Source of the DNA: Clostridiales bacterium | Lineage (GTDB): Bacteria; Bacillota; Clostridia; Peptostreptococcales; Acidaminobacteraceae | Direction: 5' to 3' | Assembly (NCBI GenBank): GCA_016933835.1 | Contig: JAFGAC010000107.1 | Span: forward strand, 1-39,345 | Length of the DNA: 39,345 nucleotides | The notes under the pieces: generated by a model | Told to the model about the DNA's origin: nothing | The model's input: only the letters and a program-made list of their open reading frames with translations | The model's database searches: none | Part shown: piece by piece, positions 26,046 to 37,810 of the stretch | Position numbering within the stretch: the first letter of the stretch is position 1 | How the letters are laid out: every line of letters starts with the position of its first letter | Position numbers and translations under genes: made by a program

Positions 26046-27353
26046 ATGGGTAGCAATCAAAGTTTCATAGCAAAATATTTTGAATTTGATAAGCATAAAA
26101 CAAACTTATCAACAGAAGTAAATGCTGGTATTACAACTTTTATGACAATGGCATATATTCTAATTGTCAATCCAATCATTTTATCGAACACAGGCATGGA
26201 CTTCCAAGCAGTGTTTACTGCTACAGCTTTATCTTCATTACTTGCAACATTAGTAATGGGACTATATGCAAAGCTTCCGTTTGCTTTAGCTCCAGGTATG
26301 GGTCTTAATGCATTTTTCGCTTTCACAGTTGTTCTTGGAATGGGAAAAACATGGGAATTTGCATTAACTGCAGTTTTCTTAGAAGGTATCATTTTTATTT
26401 TATTGACTATTTTCAATGTAAGAGAAGCAATCATCAACAGTATTCCTATGGGAATAAAAAAAGCTATTTCAGTTGGTATTGGTTTATTTATCGCATTTAT
26501 CGGATTATCGAATGCAGGTATTATCCAAGCTGGCGGAGGAACTCCATTATTTCTTGGCGACGTGACATCAGGTGGTGCATTATTGGCACTTATAGGTCTA
26601 CTTATTACAAGTATCCTTCTTGTTAAAAAAGTAAAAGGTGCCTTACTAATTGGTATTATTGCAACAACTATAGTTGGTTTTCCTATGGGAATTACAGTAT
26701 TACCAACAGCTATAGTTCAAGCACCTCCATCTATGGCTCCAATATTCTTTAAATTCCAATGGGATCAAGTATTTACACTAGATATGTTAGTTGTATTATT
26801 TACTTTCTTATTTGTTGACATGTTTGATACAGTTGGAACACTTATTGGTGTTTCTACAAAAGCAGGTATGTTAGATGAAGAAGGTAAAGTTCCTAACGCA
26901 AAAAAAGCTCTAATGGCAGATGCACTTGGCACAACTTTTGGTGCAATCTTCGGTACTTCAACAGTTACTACTTATGTTGAATCTGCTGCTGGCGTATCTG
27001 AAGGCGGAAGAACTGGATTTACTGCTGTTACAACAGCGGGAATGTTTGCTTTGGCATTATTCCTTTCTCCAATATTCATTATGATTCCTGGTGCAGCGAC
27101 TGCTCCAGCATTGATATTAGTTGGATTATTCATGTTGTCTCCAATTACTGAAATCAATTTCGAAGATTATTCTGAATCAATTCCAGCTTTTGTTACATTG
27201 TTATTTATGCCTTTGACATACAGTATCTCGGATGGTATCGTATTCGGTATAATTTCATATGTTTTGATTAAGCTTTTAACTGGAAAGAGCAAAGATATAT
27301 CTCCTATGACTTATGTCATTGCTGCAATTTTCGTTCTTAAGTTCTTAGTATAA
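26046..27353 (+). CDS. pbuG: NCS2 family purine permease (AzgA/PbuG-type)
   Basis: Membrane protein of 435 residues with about thirteen to fourteen helices, expected to import hypoxanthine, guanine or adenine with protons. Family motifs are NAGITTFMTMAYILIVNP near the N-terminus, GMGLNAFFAF in TM3, FVDMFDTVGTLIGV in TM8 and FGTSTVTTYVESAAGVSEGGRTG before TM10. AGGAGGGT precedes the ATG. Unlike pbuG of B. subtilis, its leader (25960-26045) shows no purine riboswitch: the GTTTCTAC core is absent. Placed after a PucR-type regulator. The exact base transported cannot be read from the sequence. Confidence 0.92.
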   Translation: MGSNQSFIAKYFEFDKHKTNLSTEVNAGITTFMTMAYILIVNPIILSNTGMDFQAVFTATALSSLLATLVMGLYAKLPFALAPGMGLNAFFAFTVVLGMGKTWEFALTAVFLEGIIFILLTIFNVREAIINSIPMGIKKAISVGIGLFIAFIGLSNAGIIQAGGGTPLFLGDVTSGGALLALIGLLITSILLVKKVKGALLIGIIATTIVGFPMGITVLPTAIVQAPPSMAPIFFKFQWDQVFTLDMLVVLFTFLFVDMFDTVGTLIGVSTKAGMLDEEGKVPNAKKALMADALGTTFGAIFGTSTVTTYVESAAGVSEGGRTGFTAVTTAGMFALALFLSPIFIMIPGAATAPALILVGLFMLSPITEINFEDYSESIPAFVTLLFMPLTYSISDGIVFGIISYVLIKLLTGKSKDISPMTYVIAAIFVLKFLV

Positions 27354-27379
27354 AAATTAATTTTAATAAAGAAAATAAG

Positions 27380-27416
27380 CCTCCTATTTTAGCATTGAAA
27401 TAGGAGGTTTATTTTT
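27380..27416 (+). terminator. Terminator of the purine permease gene
   Basis: CCTCCTATTT / AAATAGGAGG with an eight-base loop and TTTATTTTT after it. Confidence 0.9.
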
Positions 27417-27438
27417 ATGTGTTTTTAAGAAAAACTTT

Positions 27439-27447
27439 TGATATAAT
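27439..27447 (+). promoter_or_regulatory. Extended -10 promoter of the glycosylase gene
   Basis: TGATATAAT is a perfect extended -10. The predicted leader is only about ten bases long, with GGTGAT as binding site before the GTG start. No clear -35. Confidence 0.6.
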
Positions 27448-27462
27448 GGCACTGGTGATAAT

Positions 27463-28329
27463 GTGAAAGTATATGAAAACAATGGAAGAATTACAATAGA
27501 AAATGTGCAAGGATTCAATTTAAAAAACACTTTTGAAAATGGACAATGTTTCAGATGGCGTGAATGTGAAGATGGTTCTTACTCAGGTATTGCATTTGGG
27601 AAAATGTTGAACATAAAAAAAGTTTTAAATAAGATTGAAATATATCCAACTAATTTGAAAGAATACAATGAAATTTGGAAGAATTATTTTGATATGGAAA
27701 CTGATTATCAAGAAATAATTGATGATTTGAAAGGTAAAGATAAATATTTAGATCAAGCTTTTGAGATGATAGATGGGTTGAGGATTTTAAAACAAGAGCC
27801 ATGGGAAACAACTATCAGCTTCATTATTTCTGCAAATAATAATATTCCAAGAATAAAAAAGATTATCGAAACTATCAGTCTTCAATTCGGGGAAAAAACA
27901 GATGAAGAACACTATGCTTTTCCTACAGCAGTTGAAATAAGTGAAGGGTCTATTCAAGAATTAAGAGAATGTGGTGCAGGCTTTAGAGACAAATATATTT
28001 ATAATGCGGCATGCAAGATTTGTGATGAATCAATAAATTTAAATGATTTGATAGAGATGGACACTAATGAAGCAAAAAAAATTCTTTTAAATTTTAATGG
28101 GATTGGCAATAAAGTCGCAGAATGTGTTTTGCTGTTTTCGATGAACAAGTATGATGTTTTTCCTGAGGATACTTGGGTGAAAAAAATAGTGAAGAATTTA
28201 TACGAAGAGGAATCTAAAGAATTTTCGAATGTCAGAGATTTTTTCAATTATAAATTTGGTCAGTATTCAGGTTATGCACAACAGGTACTATTTTATTGGG
28301 CAAGATTAACTAATTTAGGGGTGAAATAA
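27463..28329 (+). CDS. ogg: 8-oxoguanine DNA glycosylase/lyase (Ogg1-type)
   Basis: Base-excision repair enzyme that removes 8-oxoguanine. The 288-residue protein has the Ogg N-terminal domain (FENGQCFRW), the IISANNNI segment, and the helix-hairpin-helix with catalytic K217 in NGIGNKVAECV and D236 in VFPEDTW, the Lys/Asp pair of Ogg1. This is the long bacterial Ogg form, known for example from Clostridium acetobutylicum, not MutM. Start is GTG at 27463; an ATG two bases earlier is followed directly by a stop. Its stop overlaps the start of the DUF554 gene (TAATG). Confidence 0.92.
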   Translation: MKVYENNGRITIENVQGFNLKNTFENGQCFRWRECEDGSYSGIAFGKMLNIKKVLNKIEIYPTNLKEYNEIWKNYFDMETDYQEIIDDLKGKDKYLDQAFEMIDGLRILKQEPWETTISFIISANNNIPRIKKIIETISLQFGEKTDEEHYAFPTAVEISEGSIQELRECGAGFRDKYIYNAACKICDESINLNDLIEMDTNEAKKILLNFNGIGNKVAECVLLFSMNKYDVFPEDTWVKKIVKNLYEEESKEFSNVRDFFNYKFGQYSGYAQQVLFYWARLTNLGVK

Positions 28330-29012
28330 TGTTAGGATCAATAGTAAATGCAGCAGCGGTTTTTATTGGAGGATTTATAGGACTTGTTTTTAGAAAAGGT
28401 ATCCCTGAACGTTTCAACAACACGGTAATTCATGGTGTAGGATTGGCAGTGATTTTAATTGGATTAATGGGTGCTATGGAAGTCAGCAATATTCTACTTT
28501 TAATAATAAGTTTGCTTATTGGTGGAATTATTGGAGAACTGATAGGAATTGAAGCAGGTTTAGAGAATTTCGGAAAAAAATTGGAAATGAAATTTTCTAA
28601 AGATGGTAACGATATTGCAAAAGGGTTTGTAACAACGACCTTAATGTTTTGCGTCGGTTCGATGTCAATAATAGGCGCCTTGGAAGGTGGACTTACGGGA
28701 GAACACACAACTTTATTTGCTAAGTCGGTTATCGATTTCTTTGTTTCAATTGTTTTTGCATCCACTATGGGAATAGGTGTAATCTTTTCAGGGTTTTCAG
28801 TTTTATTCTACGAAGGCAGTATTGCTGCATTGGCATTTACTTTAAAAGATGTCCTTGTTGGTGAAGTAATTACAGATATGTCTGCTGTAGGTGGATTGCT
28901 GATTGCTGCTTTAGGATTTAAGATGGTCTTTGGAGCTGATATTAAAGTGGGTAATTTACTGCCAGCTATGATTATTCCTGTTATATATTATACAGTGATG
29001 AATCTGTTTTAA
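28329..29012 (+). CDS. DUF554 family membrane protein
   Basis: Hydrophobic protein of 227 residues with about six or seven helices, matching the DUF554 (YdfK/YqgA) family: GSIVNAAAVFIGGFIGL at the N-terminus, FVTTTLMFCVGSMSIIGALEGG and IGVIFSGFSVLFYEGSIAAL in the middle. Glycine-rich helices suggest tight packing, as in a channel or carrier, but the function is unknown. Overlaps the ogg stop by one base and so is translated with it; no functional link between the two is evident. Confidence 0.88.
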   Translation: MLGSIVNAAAVFIGGFIGLVFRKGIPERFNNTVIHGVGLAVILIGLMGAMEVSNILLLIISLLIGGIIGELIGIEAGLENFGKKLEMKFSKDGNDIAKGFVTTTLMFCVGSMSIIGALEGGLTGEHTTLFAKSVIDFFVSIVFASTMGIGVIFSGFSVLFYEGSIAALAFTLKDVLVGEVITDMSAVGGLLIAALGFKMVFGADIKVGNLLPAMIIPVIYYTVMNLF

Positions 29013-29031
29013 GTTAATAATAAGTGCAATT

Positions 29032-29055
29032 AAAAAGAGCGAAAGCTCTTTTCTT
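29032..29055 (+). terminator. Terminator of ogg-DUF554
   Basis: AAAAGAGC / GCTCTTTT with a stable GAAA tetraloop, followed by CTTG. Confidence 0.8.
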
Positions 29056-29105
29056 GTATTATGAAAAATAATGGGTAAAAAAGTTTGAAATGTACATTCA
29101 TGTTA

Positions 29106-29132
29106 TTAGCACTCTTTATAAGAGAGTGCTAA
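29106..29132 (+). promoter_or_regulatory. CIRCE operator (HrcA binding site)
   Basis: TTAGCACTC-N9-GAGTGCTAA, identical to the CIRCE consensus, 67 bases before groES. HrcA represses groESL from this site until heat or misfolding stress withdraws it; hrcA is not in this window. Confidence 0.97.
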
Positions 29133-29199
29133 ATAATACTTGAATTTTTAGTTGTTTTATACTAAAATAAGTTTAGAAAATCTAAAAGGAGGTGCTATT

Positions 29200-31097
<1,898 letters not shown>

Positions 31098-31104
31098 AAA
31101 GAAG

Positions 31105-31128
31105 GAGCTGAGTAGTCAGCTCTTTTTT
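31105..31128 (+). terminator. Terminator of groES-groEL
   Basis: GAGCTGA / TCAGCTC with a GTAG loop and six T residues. Confidence 0.9.
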
Positions 31129-31163
31129 GTAGATAAATAAATAGATTTTTGGAGTGAATTTGA

Positions 31164-31910
31164 ATGAAAGAAATTAAATATAAAAAAGAGATTGAGGCAT
31201 TTCTTCATAAAGATGAAATAGTCACGCAAAATATTTTAGGAATTATTGAAAATATTGATCATGAGAAATTAAAATTTTTTGTAGATGATGAAGTAAACAT
31301 ATCGATTTTTATGATGAACGATGGTTTTTTCAATTATGTGTTCACACAGGATAAAACAGCAATTGGAAAATTAAAGCCTTTGATTGATTCTTTTGAAGAT
31401 GAAGTTGAGTTTTCTGCAGTAAGTAAAGAAATTGCAGATGAAATTATCAAAATGTATTCACTTGAATGGGAGGAGCCTTGCTATCTTTATTACATTCCTT
31501 ATGATAAAAAGATTGAAATGAATGTGAAAGATTATATTGAGAAATTGCAAATTAAAAACGCAGAAGAAGTCAATGAATATTATACTTATAAGAACAGTAC
31601 AAGCTTAGATAGAATTAAAAATGATATCCTAAAAAGAGAGTCATCGTGCGTAAATATTGACAATGAACTTAGATCATGGGTACTGGTTCATGAAGATAAT
31701 TCAATGGGAATCATGTATACAAAAAAAGAATATTTAAAGATGGGTTATGCACATGATTTGACACTTGATTTAGCTAAAAAATTATTGAAACAAAAGAAGA
31801 TGCCATTCATAAATATTGTTGTTGAAAATTTTAAATCTATAGGATTAGCTGAAAAATCTGGATTTCAGAGATATGGGGAAGTAGTATGGTTTGGTATTAG
31901 AAGGAAATAG
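31164..31910 (+). CDS. GNAT family N-acetyltransferase (FR47-like C-terminal domain)
   Basis: Protein of 248 residues. The C-terminal third has a GNAT fold: MGIMYTKKEYLKMGYAHDLT covers the acetyl-CoA loop (basic residues, then GYA) and NIVVENFKSIGLAEKSGFQRYGE is the final strand and helix. The N-terminal half (about 120 residues) resembles no domain I recognise and could be a degenerate GNAT repeat. GGAG precedes the ATG at moderate spacing. It sits alone between groEL and a convergent ABC transporter. The acceptor is unknown. Confidence 0.7.
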   Translation: MKEIKYKKEIEAFLHKDEIVTQNILGIIENIDHEKLKFFVDDEVNISIFMMNDGFFNYVFTQDKTAIGKLKPLIDSFEDEVEFSAVSKEIADEIIKMYSLEWEEPCYLYYIPYDKKIEMNVKDYIEKLQIKNAEEVNEYYTYKNSTSLDRIKNDILKRESSCVNIDNELRSWVLVHEDNSMGIMYTKKEYLKMGYAHDLTLDLAKKLLKQKKMPFINIVVENFKSIGLAEKSGFQRYGEVVWFGIRRK

Positions 31911-31931
31911 GTCGCATTGATGCGACCTATT
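31906..31931. terminator. Likely bidirectional terminator between the GNAT gene and the ABC exporter
   Basis: AATAGGTCGCAT / ATGCGACCTATT, perfect 12-bp arms around TG, including the GNAT stop codon. The T tract is poor on both sides (TATAATG one way, TCCTTC the other), so termination may be incomplete. Confidence 0.6.
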
Positions 31932-31937
31932 ATAATG

Positions 31938-33869
31938 TCATTGATATTGCAGTTGATATAAATTGTAATAGATTCCCTGATTTTTTAGGAGTTCATCATG
32001 GGTGCCTGATTCTCTTATTTTTCCTTTATGCAATACTATTATTTTATCTGCATTTTTAATTGTGCTAAGTCTGTGAGCTACTACAAAAGTTGTCCGTCCT
32101 TTGATAATTTTTTCTATGGCATCTTGTATGAAGGATTCAGTTTCAGTATCTATACTCGAGGTCGCTTCATCAAGAATCAGCAGATCAGGTTTGAATACCA
32201 AAGCTCTCGCAAAAGATAGAAGTTGTCTTTGACCCTGTGATAATGTTGAGCCTCTTTCAGTAACTTGAGAATCATATTGATGATCCAATTTCTCAATGAA
32301 ATTTGACGCGTTGACATATTCTGCTACAGACCTTATTTCATCTATAGGAATATTGTTGTACAGACTGATGTTTTTTTTGATATCACCCGAGAAAAGAAAA
32401 ACATCCTGAAGTACTGTGCTTATTCTTTCTCTTAAGACATATTTGTCATAGTCCTTAATATTAATGTCGTCAATCAAAATATCGCCTCTTTGAATATCAT
32501 ACATTCTCGTCAGCAAATTCATGATGGTAGTTTTTCCTGAACCGGTTGCGCCAACAAAAGCGATGGTTTCACCAGGATTTGCTTTAAATGAAACATCTCT
32601 CAGAACAGGTTCACCTTCTTTATATTCAAACCATACATTTCTAAATTCAACTGTTCCTTCAATTTTTTCAAGAGGCACAGGATTTGTACTGTTTTTAATT
32701 GTTTCAGGTTCATCAAATATTAAAAATATTCTTTCTAATGATGACATGGCCGCTTGAAGAATATTGAACTTTTCAGTCAAATCAAAAATAGGCCTGAAAA
32801 ACAAATTAACATAAGTTGTGAATGCGATTAACACCCCAAATTCTAAAGTGTTTCCTAGAATACCTTTTCCACCATAAAAAATAAGAAGTGCCAAAGATAT
32901 TGAATAGATAAAACGGACAGAGGGTCTGAAAATGGCGAAAATTTTGATTTCTCTTTTAGAAGCTTCCAAATGCTCATTGTTTATTTTGTTGAACTTGTCA
33001 AACCTATTTTTTTCTTGATTGAATATCTGAATGATTTTAATGCCTGAAATATTCTCACTCAAAGTCGCGTTGATTTTTGCCAATTTCACTCTAACCGCTC
33101 TGTAGGCTTTTCTTGCTTTCACTCGAAATATGATAGATGAAATTACTACAAATGGCACTGTAGACAATGCTATTAAAGTCAGCTTGACATTTAAAGAAAA
33201 CATGATTATGATGCTGCCAATGATAATTAAAAAGTCTTTTAAAAATGTTACGATAACATTTGTATACATTTCGCTGATATTGTTCATATCATTAGTAACC
33301 CTTGTAACTAATCTTCCTATTGGCGTTTTTTCATAATAACTCAAGGACATTTTTTCTAAATGTGAGAACAAGTCGTTTCTTAAATCAAATACTATTTTTT
33401 GACCGACAAAATTAAGCAAATATATTTGTGTATAATCCAAGAAAAATCCTAAAATCAGAATAATAAAAAACATGAGAGTCAGAAAATACACTTTACTGAT
33501 ATTAAGTTCTCTAAGTGATCTATATTCAGCATCTGTCAGTAAATATGTATTCTCTTCTCTTATCAGATTTTGGTCGGCAACATAAATTTTCGAATCTTTA
33601 TTTCCTAATGAATAACTGATATTATCATATTTAAATTTACCTGCTTTATCTTCTTGTAAAAATATTTTTGCAGGAGATATATGATCATCGATGACTATCT
33701 TTATCATATAAGGTTTTAGCAGGTCAATTGCAGTAACTGACAATAAAAGCACTGTGCTGATCAAAAGAGGAATGAAAAATTTCTTTGTGTATTTGTTGAG
33801 TCTCTTGATTAAGTTAATATCGAAGGATTTTTCTATTTGTTGTTCTTCATAGTTATTGTGTGTATTCAT
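31938..33869 (-). CDS. ABC exporter half-transporter with canonical ATPase site and extracellular domain (BmrD/YheH-like)
   Basis: Fused membrane and ATPase protein of 643 residues, one half of a heterodimeric exporter. Six helices are followed by an ATPase domain with Walker A GATGSGKTT, signature LSQGQRQLLSFARAL, Walker B with the catalytic Glu (LLILDEATSSID) and the switch His (VAHRLST). Between the first two helices is an insert of about 75 residues (roughly 58-130) facing outside, as in BmrD/YheH. The start at 33869 lies five bases after the stop of the partner gene, so the two are co-translated. Such pumps export drugs or peptides or lipids; the substrate is not deducible. Confidence 0.9.
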   Translation of the reverse strand: MNTHNNYEEQQIEKSFDINLIKRLNKYTKKFFIPLLISTVLLLSVTAIDLLKPYMIKIVIDDHISPAKIFLQEDKAGKFKYDNISYSLGNKDSKIYVADQNLIREENTYLLTDAEYRSLRELNISKVYFLTLMFFIILILGFFLDYTQIYLLNFVGQKIVFDLRNDLFSHLEKMSLSYYEKTPIGRLVTRVTNDMNNISEMYTNVIVTFLKDFLIIIGSIIIMFSLNVKLTLIALSTVPFVVISSIIFRVKARKAYRAVRVKLAKINATLSENISGIKIIQIFNQEKNRFDKFNKINNEHLEASKREIKIFAIFRPSVRFIYSISLALLIFYGGKGILGNTLEFGVLIAFTTYVNLFFRPIFDLTEKFNILQAAMSSLERIFLIFDEPETIKNSTNPVPLEKIEGTVEFRNVWFEYKEGEPVLRDVSFKANPGETIAFVGATGSGKTTIMNLLTRMYDIQRGDILIDDINIKDYDKYVLRERISTVLQDVFLFSGDIKKNISLYNNIPIDEIRSVAEYVNASNFIEKLDHQYDSQVTERGSTLSQGQRQLLSFARALVFKPDLLILDEATSSIDTETESFIQDAIEKIIKGRTTFVVAHRLSTIKNADKIIVLHKGKIRESGTHDELLKNQGIYYNLYQLQYQ

Positions 33870-33874
33870 AAAAT

Positions 33875-35620
33875 TTACGCCTCCTTCGATAGAACAGCTT
33901 CAATGAGTTGTTTTTCGTAAATTGAATAATAGAGACCTTTTATTTCTAAAAGTTCGAGGTGATTACCATATTCAATTATTTCTCCATCATCAATAACAGC
34001 GATTGCATCGAGGTTTTTTAATGTAGAAATGCGATGGGATATAATTATAGCTGTTCGTGAGGTTAATTCACCGTTTAAATATTTTAAGAGTCTCTCTTCT
34101 GTATCTGTATCAACGGCCGACAAAGAGTCATCGAGCACGAGAATCTTTGGATTTTTATAGAGTGCCCGCGCAATTGAAATCCTTTGTTTTTGACCACCTG
34201 ACAAGTTGATGCCTCTTTCACCTAATAATGTTTGAAAGCCATTCGGAAAATTTAGGATTTCATTTTCGATTTGGCTGATTCTTGAAGTCTCTATTATGCG
34301 TTGTTTATCAATTGCCTGGTCAGAAAAAGCAATATTTTCCTCGATGCTCGATGAAAACAAAAAATTATCTTGTGGGACAACACCGAACAAGTTTCGTGTT
34401 TTTTCACTGGAGTATGAAAGAATGTCTTTATTTCCAATATAAATCATTCCCGGATCAACTTGATAGAGCCTTGTAAGAAGATTGACCAGAGTTGTTTTGC
34501 CGCTGCCTGTTCTGCCGAGAATGCCAAGTGAAGTACCACATGGTATTTTTAGATTGATGTTTTTGAGGACGGGATTCACAGTATTGGGATAAGAGAAAAA
34601 TAAGTTTTTAAATTCAATGTCGATATTGTCAAAATTCTCAGTGTTTTTATCTATAATTTCCGAAGTAGAATCAAGTAAAATATTGATTCTTTTCATAGAA
34701 GCAATACCTCTTTGAAGTACATTGACAACGAATCCTATGGCCATCATCGGCCAAGTCAATATTTCTATATAGGAAATAAAAGCAACAAAATCACCAAGAG
34801 TCATTATGCCTTGAATAACAAGCTTTGAACCATAGGCTAAAATGATTAAAAGGCTCATGGTTGATATTAATGTTATTAATGGATGCATTGCGCCATAAAG
34901 TTTAACAAGCTTCATATTGGATTTGAGATTGCTCATATTGCTTATATTGAAATCTTCAAGATTTTTATTTTCTTGGTGAAATGATTTAATGACACGGATA
35001 CCTGAAAATGATTCTTGAACTTTTTCAGACATATTTGAAAAAAACTCTTGAACTGATTTGAACCTAGATTGTATTATTTTACCAAAAAATCCGACTGACA
35101 ATGCAATAAAAGGCATTGGAAGTAACGCTATCAGTGTTAATTTAAAATTTAAATTTATGGCCATGATGATGATAGTCATGAGGGTAAGAAAGACAGCATC
35201 GACAAACATGACAATGCCGATTCCGAAAGCTGCTCCAATGGCGTTGAGATCATTTGTTGCATGCGCCATCAAATCGCCAGTCTTGTTTTTATTGAAAAAA
35301 TTTTGACTTAATGATTCGATGTGTTTAAATAATTTATTTCTTAGCCAATATTCTAGTTCTCTGGAAGTCAACATTATCAAAATCCTCCAAAGATATCTTG
35401 AAATGGCAATACCCACTGCAACAACCAAAATCAGGGCAGGATAAACCCAGAGGTTATTTGCAGCAAGTGTTGAGTCAGTTATAGCATTGGTAAATGATCT
35501 CATAATCTGCGGTGTAATCAACTGTAAGGCATCGACGACGATTAAGACGATGATGCCGTAGATATACTTAGATTTTTTTTCTTTTAAGAACCCCAAAATA
35601 TGTCTAAATGTATATAGCAT
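33875..35620 (-). CDS. ABC exporter half-transporter with degenerate ATPase site (BmrC/YheI-like)
   Basis: Second half of the heterodimeric exporter, 581 residues with six membrane helices and an ATPase domain. Walker A is GRTGSGKTT and the signature LSGGQKQRISIARAL is canonical, but Walker B ends ILVLDDSLSAVD: Asp replaces the catalytic Glu. This pattern, with a canonical Glu in the partner, is the hallmark of BmrCD and LmrCD type pumps with one active and one degenerate nucleotide site. GGAGG precedes the start. First gene of the two-gene unit, divergent from the hemerythrin gene. Confidence 0.9.
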   Translation of the reverse strand: MLYTFRHILGFLKEKKSKYIYGIIVLIVVDALQLITPQIMRSFTNAITDSTLAANNLWVYPALILVVAVGIAISRYLWRILIMLTSRELEYWLRNKLFKHIESLSQNFFNKNKTGDLMAHATNDLNAIGAAFGIGIVMFVDAVFLTLMTIIIMAINLNFKLTLIALLPMPFIALSVGFFGKIIQSRFKSVQEFFSNMSEKVQESFSGIRVIKSFHQENKNLEDFNISNMSNLKSNMKLVKLYGAMHPLITLISTMSLLIILAYGSKLVIQGIMTLGDFVAFISYIEILTWPMMAIGFVVNVLQRGIASMKRINILLDSTSEIIDKNTENFDNIDIEFKNLFFSYPNTVNPVLKNINLKIPCGTSLGILGRTGSGKTTLVNLLTRLYQVDPGMIYIGNKDILSYSSEKTRNLFGVVPQDNFLFSSSIEENIAFSDQAIDKQRIIETSRISQIENEILNFPNGFQTLLGERGINLSGGQKQRISIARALYKNPKILVLDDSLSAVDTDTEERLLKYLNGELTSRTAIIISHRISTLKNLDAIAVIDDGEIIEYGNHLELLEIKGLYYSIYEKQLIEAVLSKEA

Positions 35621-35728
35621 TAATTTCCTCCGATAGTATATTTATAGTTCTATTCTAATTAAAAAAAAGATTTTAGTCTATGGGATCGGGTATAAAAGAC
35701 ATAAGAAATTTGAAAGAGGGGGAGGACT

Positions 35729-36136
35729 ATGCAAGCTATTCAATGGGATAAAAGATTTTGTCTGGGTGTTGACATGATAGACAACCAACACCAGGAGATC
35801 TTTAGACTATTTAAAAACTTATATGATAAATACACTTCAAATGAATTTGAAGATTTGGTTGATGAATTAATATATTTTTTAGATGAATATATTACATATC
35901 ATTTTAATCAGGAAGAAGAATTGCAAGAATTCATCAATTACCCTCTTGCTGAAGAACACAAAATATTTCATAAGAAATTTATTGAAGAATTCAATGAATA
36001 CAGGAAAAAGGTTAAAGATCACATTGAACCTTTGTATGCTGTTCAAGGGCTTAACATGCTTGCAGAATGGTTAATTGAACATATTCAAAATGAAGATTAC
36101 AAAATGGTGAAATTTATCCAAGATAATAATTATTAA
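35729..36136 (+). CDS. Bacteriohemerythrin
   Basis: Single-domain di-iron oxygen-binding protein of 135 residues. All seven iron ligands are present with normal spacing: H21 (DNQHQE), H58 and E62 (HFNQEEE), H77 and H81 (EEHKIFHKKF), H118 and D123 (EHIQNEDYKM). The N-terminus has the usual W and GVDMIDNQH. GGGGGAGG is a strong binding site. In anaerobes such proteins may scavenge or sense oxygen. The gene stands alone between a divergent drug-type exporter and the guaB riboswitch. Confidence 0.95.
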   Translation: MQAIQWDKRFCLGVDMIDNQHQEIFRLFKNLYDKYTSNEFEDLVDELIYFLDEYITYHFNQEEELQEFINYPLAEEHKIFHKKFIEEFNEYRKKVKDHIEPLYAVQGLNMLAEWLIEHIQNEDYKMVKFIQDNNY

Positions 36137-36141
36137 AAGTA

Positions 36142-36170
36142 TTGACAAGTGATTGTTAATTTGATAATTT
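36142..36170 (+). promoter_or_regulatory. Promoter of the guaB-guaA operon
   Basis: TTGACA (36142-36147), 17-base spacer, TAATTT (36165-36170) preceded by TGA. It lies six bases after the hemerythrin stop codon and just upstream of the riboswitch. Confidence 0.75.
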
Positions 36171-36179
36171 AATAGGCAT

Positions 36180-36256
36180 TATAAGCTCATATATTTTCGA
36201 TGTTATGGTTCGAATGTTTCTACGGGATATCCTTAAATTATCCCACTATGAGTGAA
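36180..36256 (+). ncRNA. Guanine-type purine riboswitch aptamer
   Basis: P1 pairs CTCATA (36186-36191) with TATGAG (36247-36252). P2 is TTTTCGA with TTCGAAT around the loop TGTTATGG; the core J2/3 is GTTTCTAC (36216-36223); P3 is GGGATA with TATCCC (allowing one extra T) around a loop containing TCCTTAAA. The base in the position equivalent to 74 of xpt is C (36246, in CCCACTATG), which pairs with guanine or hypoxanthine rather than adenine. The sequence aligns along its length with the B. subtilis xpt aptamer as I recall it. Confidence 0.95.
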
Positions 36257-36323
36257 GTTAAATGTATTTTTTGACTGCATTTAAATTTCACTTTGTGTGA
36301 AATTTATGCAGTTTTTTTATTTT
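36251..36323 (+). terminator. Riboswitch expression platform: antiterminator and terminator before guaB
   Basis: Terminator: CTGCAT-(TT)-AAATTTCAC (36275-36291), loop TTTGT, GTGAAATTT-ATGCAG (36297-36311), then seven T residues. Antiterminator: AGTGAAGTTAAATG (36251-36264) can pair with CATTTAAATTTCACT (36278-36292) and shares bases with the 3' side of P1. Ligand binding should fix P1, free the terminator and turn guaB-guaA off. Confidence 0.9.
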
Positions 36324-36326
36324 TAG

Positions 36327-37802
<1,476 letters not shown>

Positions 37803-37810
37803 GTGAGTAT

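Noticed and set aside
26351-26626. 91-codon ORF inside the purine permease gene
   Set aside because: Shadow in another frame, with biased low-complexity residues and no binding site.
36152-36170. Possible Rex operator at the guaB promoter (TTGTTAATTTG...)
   Set aside because: Only about 10 of 14 positions agree and the second half-site is absent.
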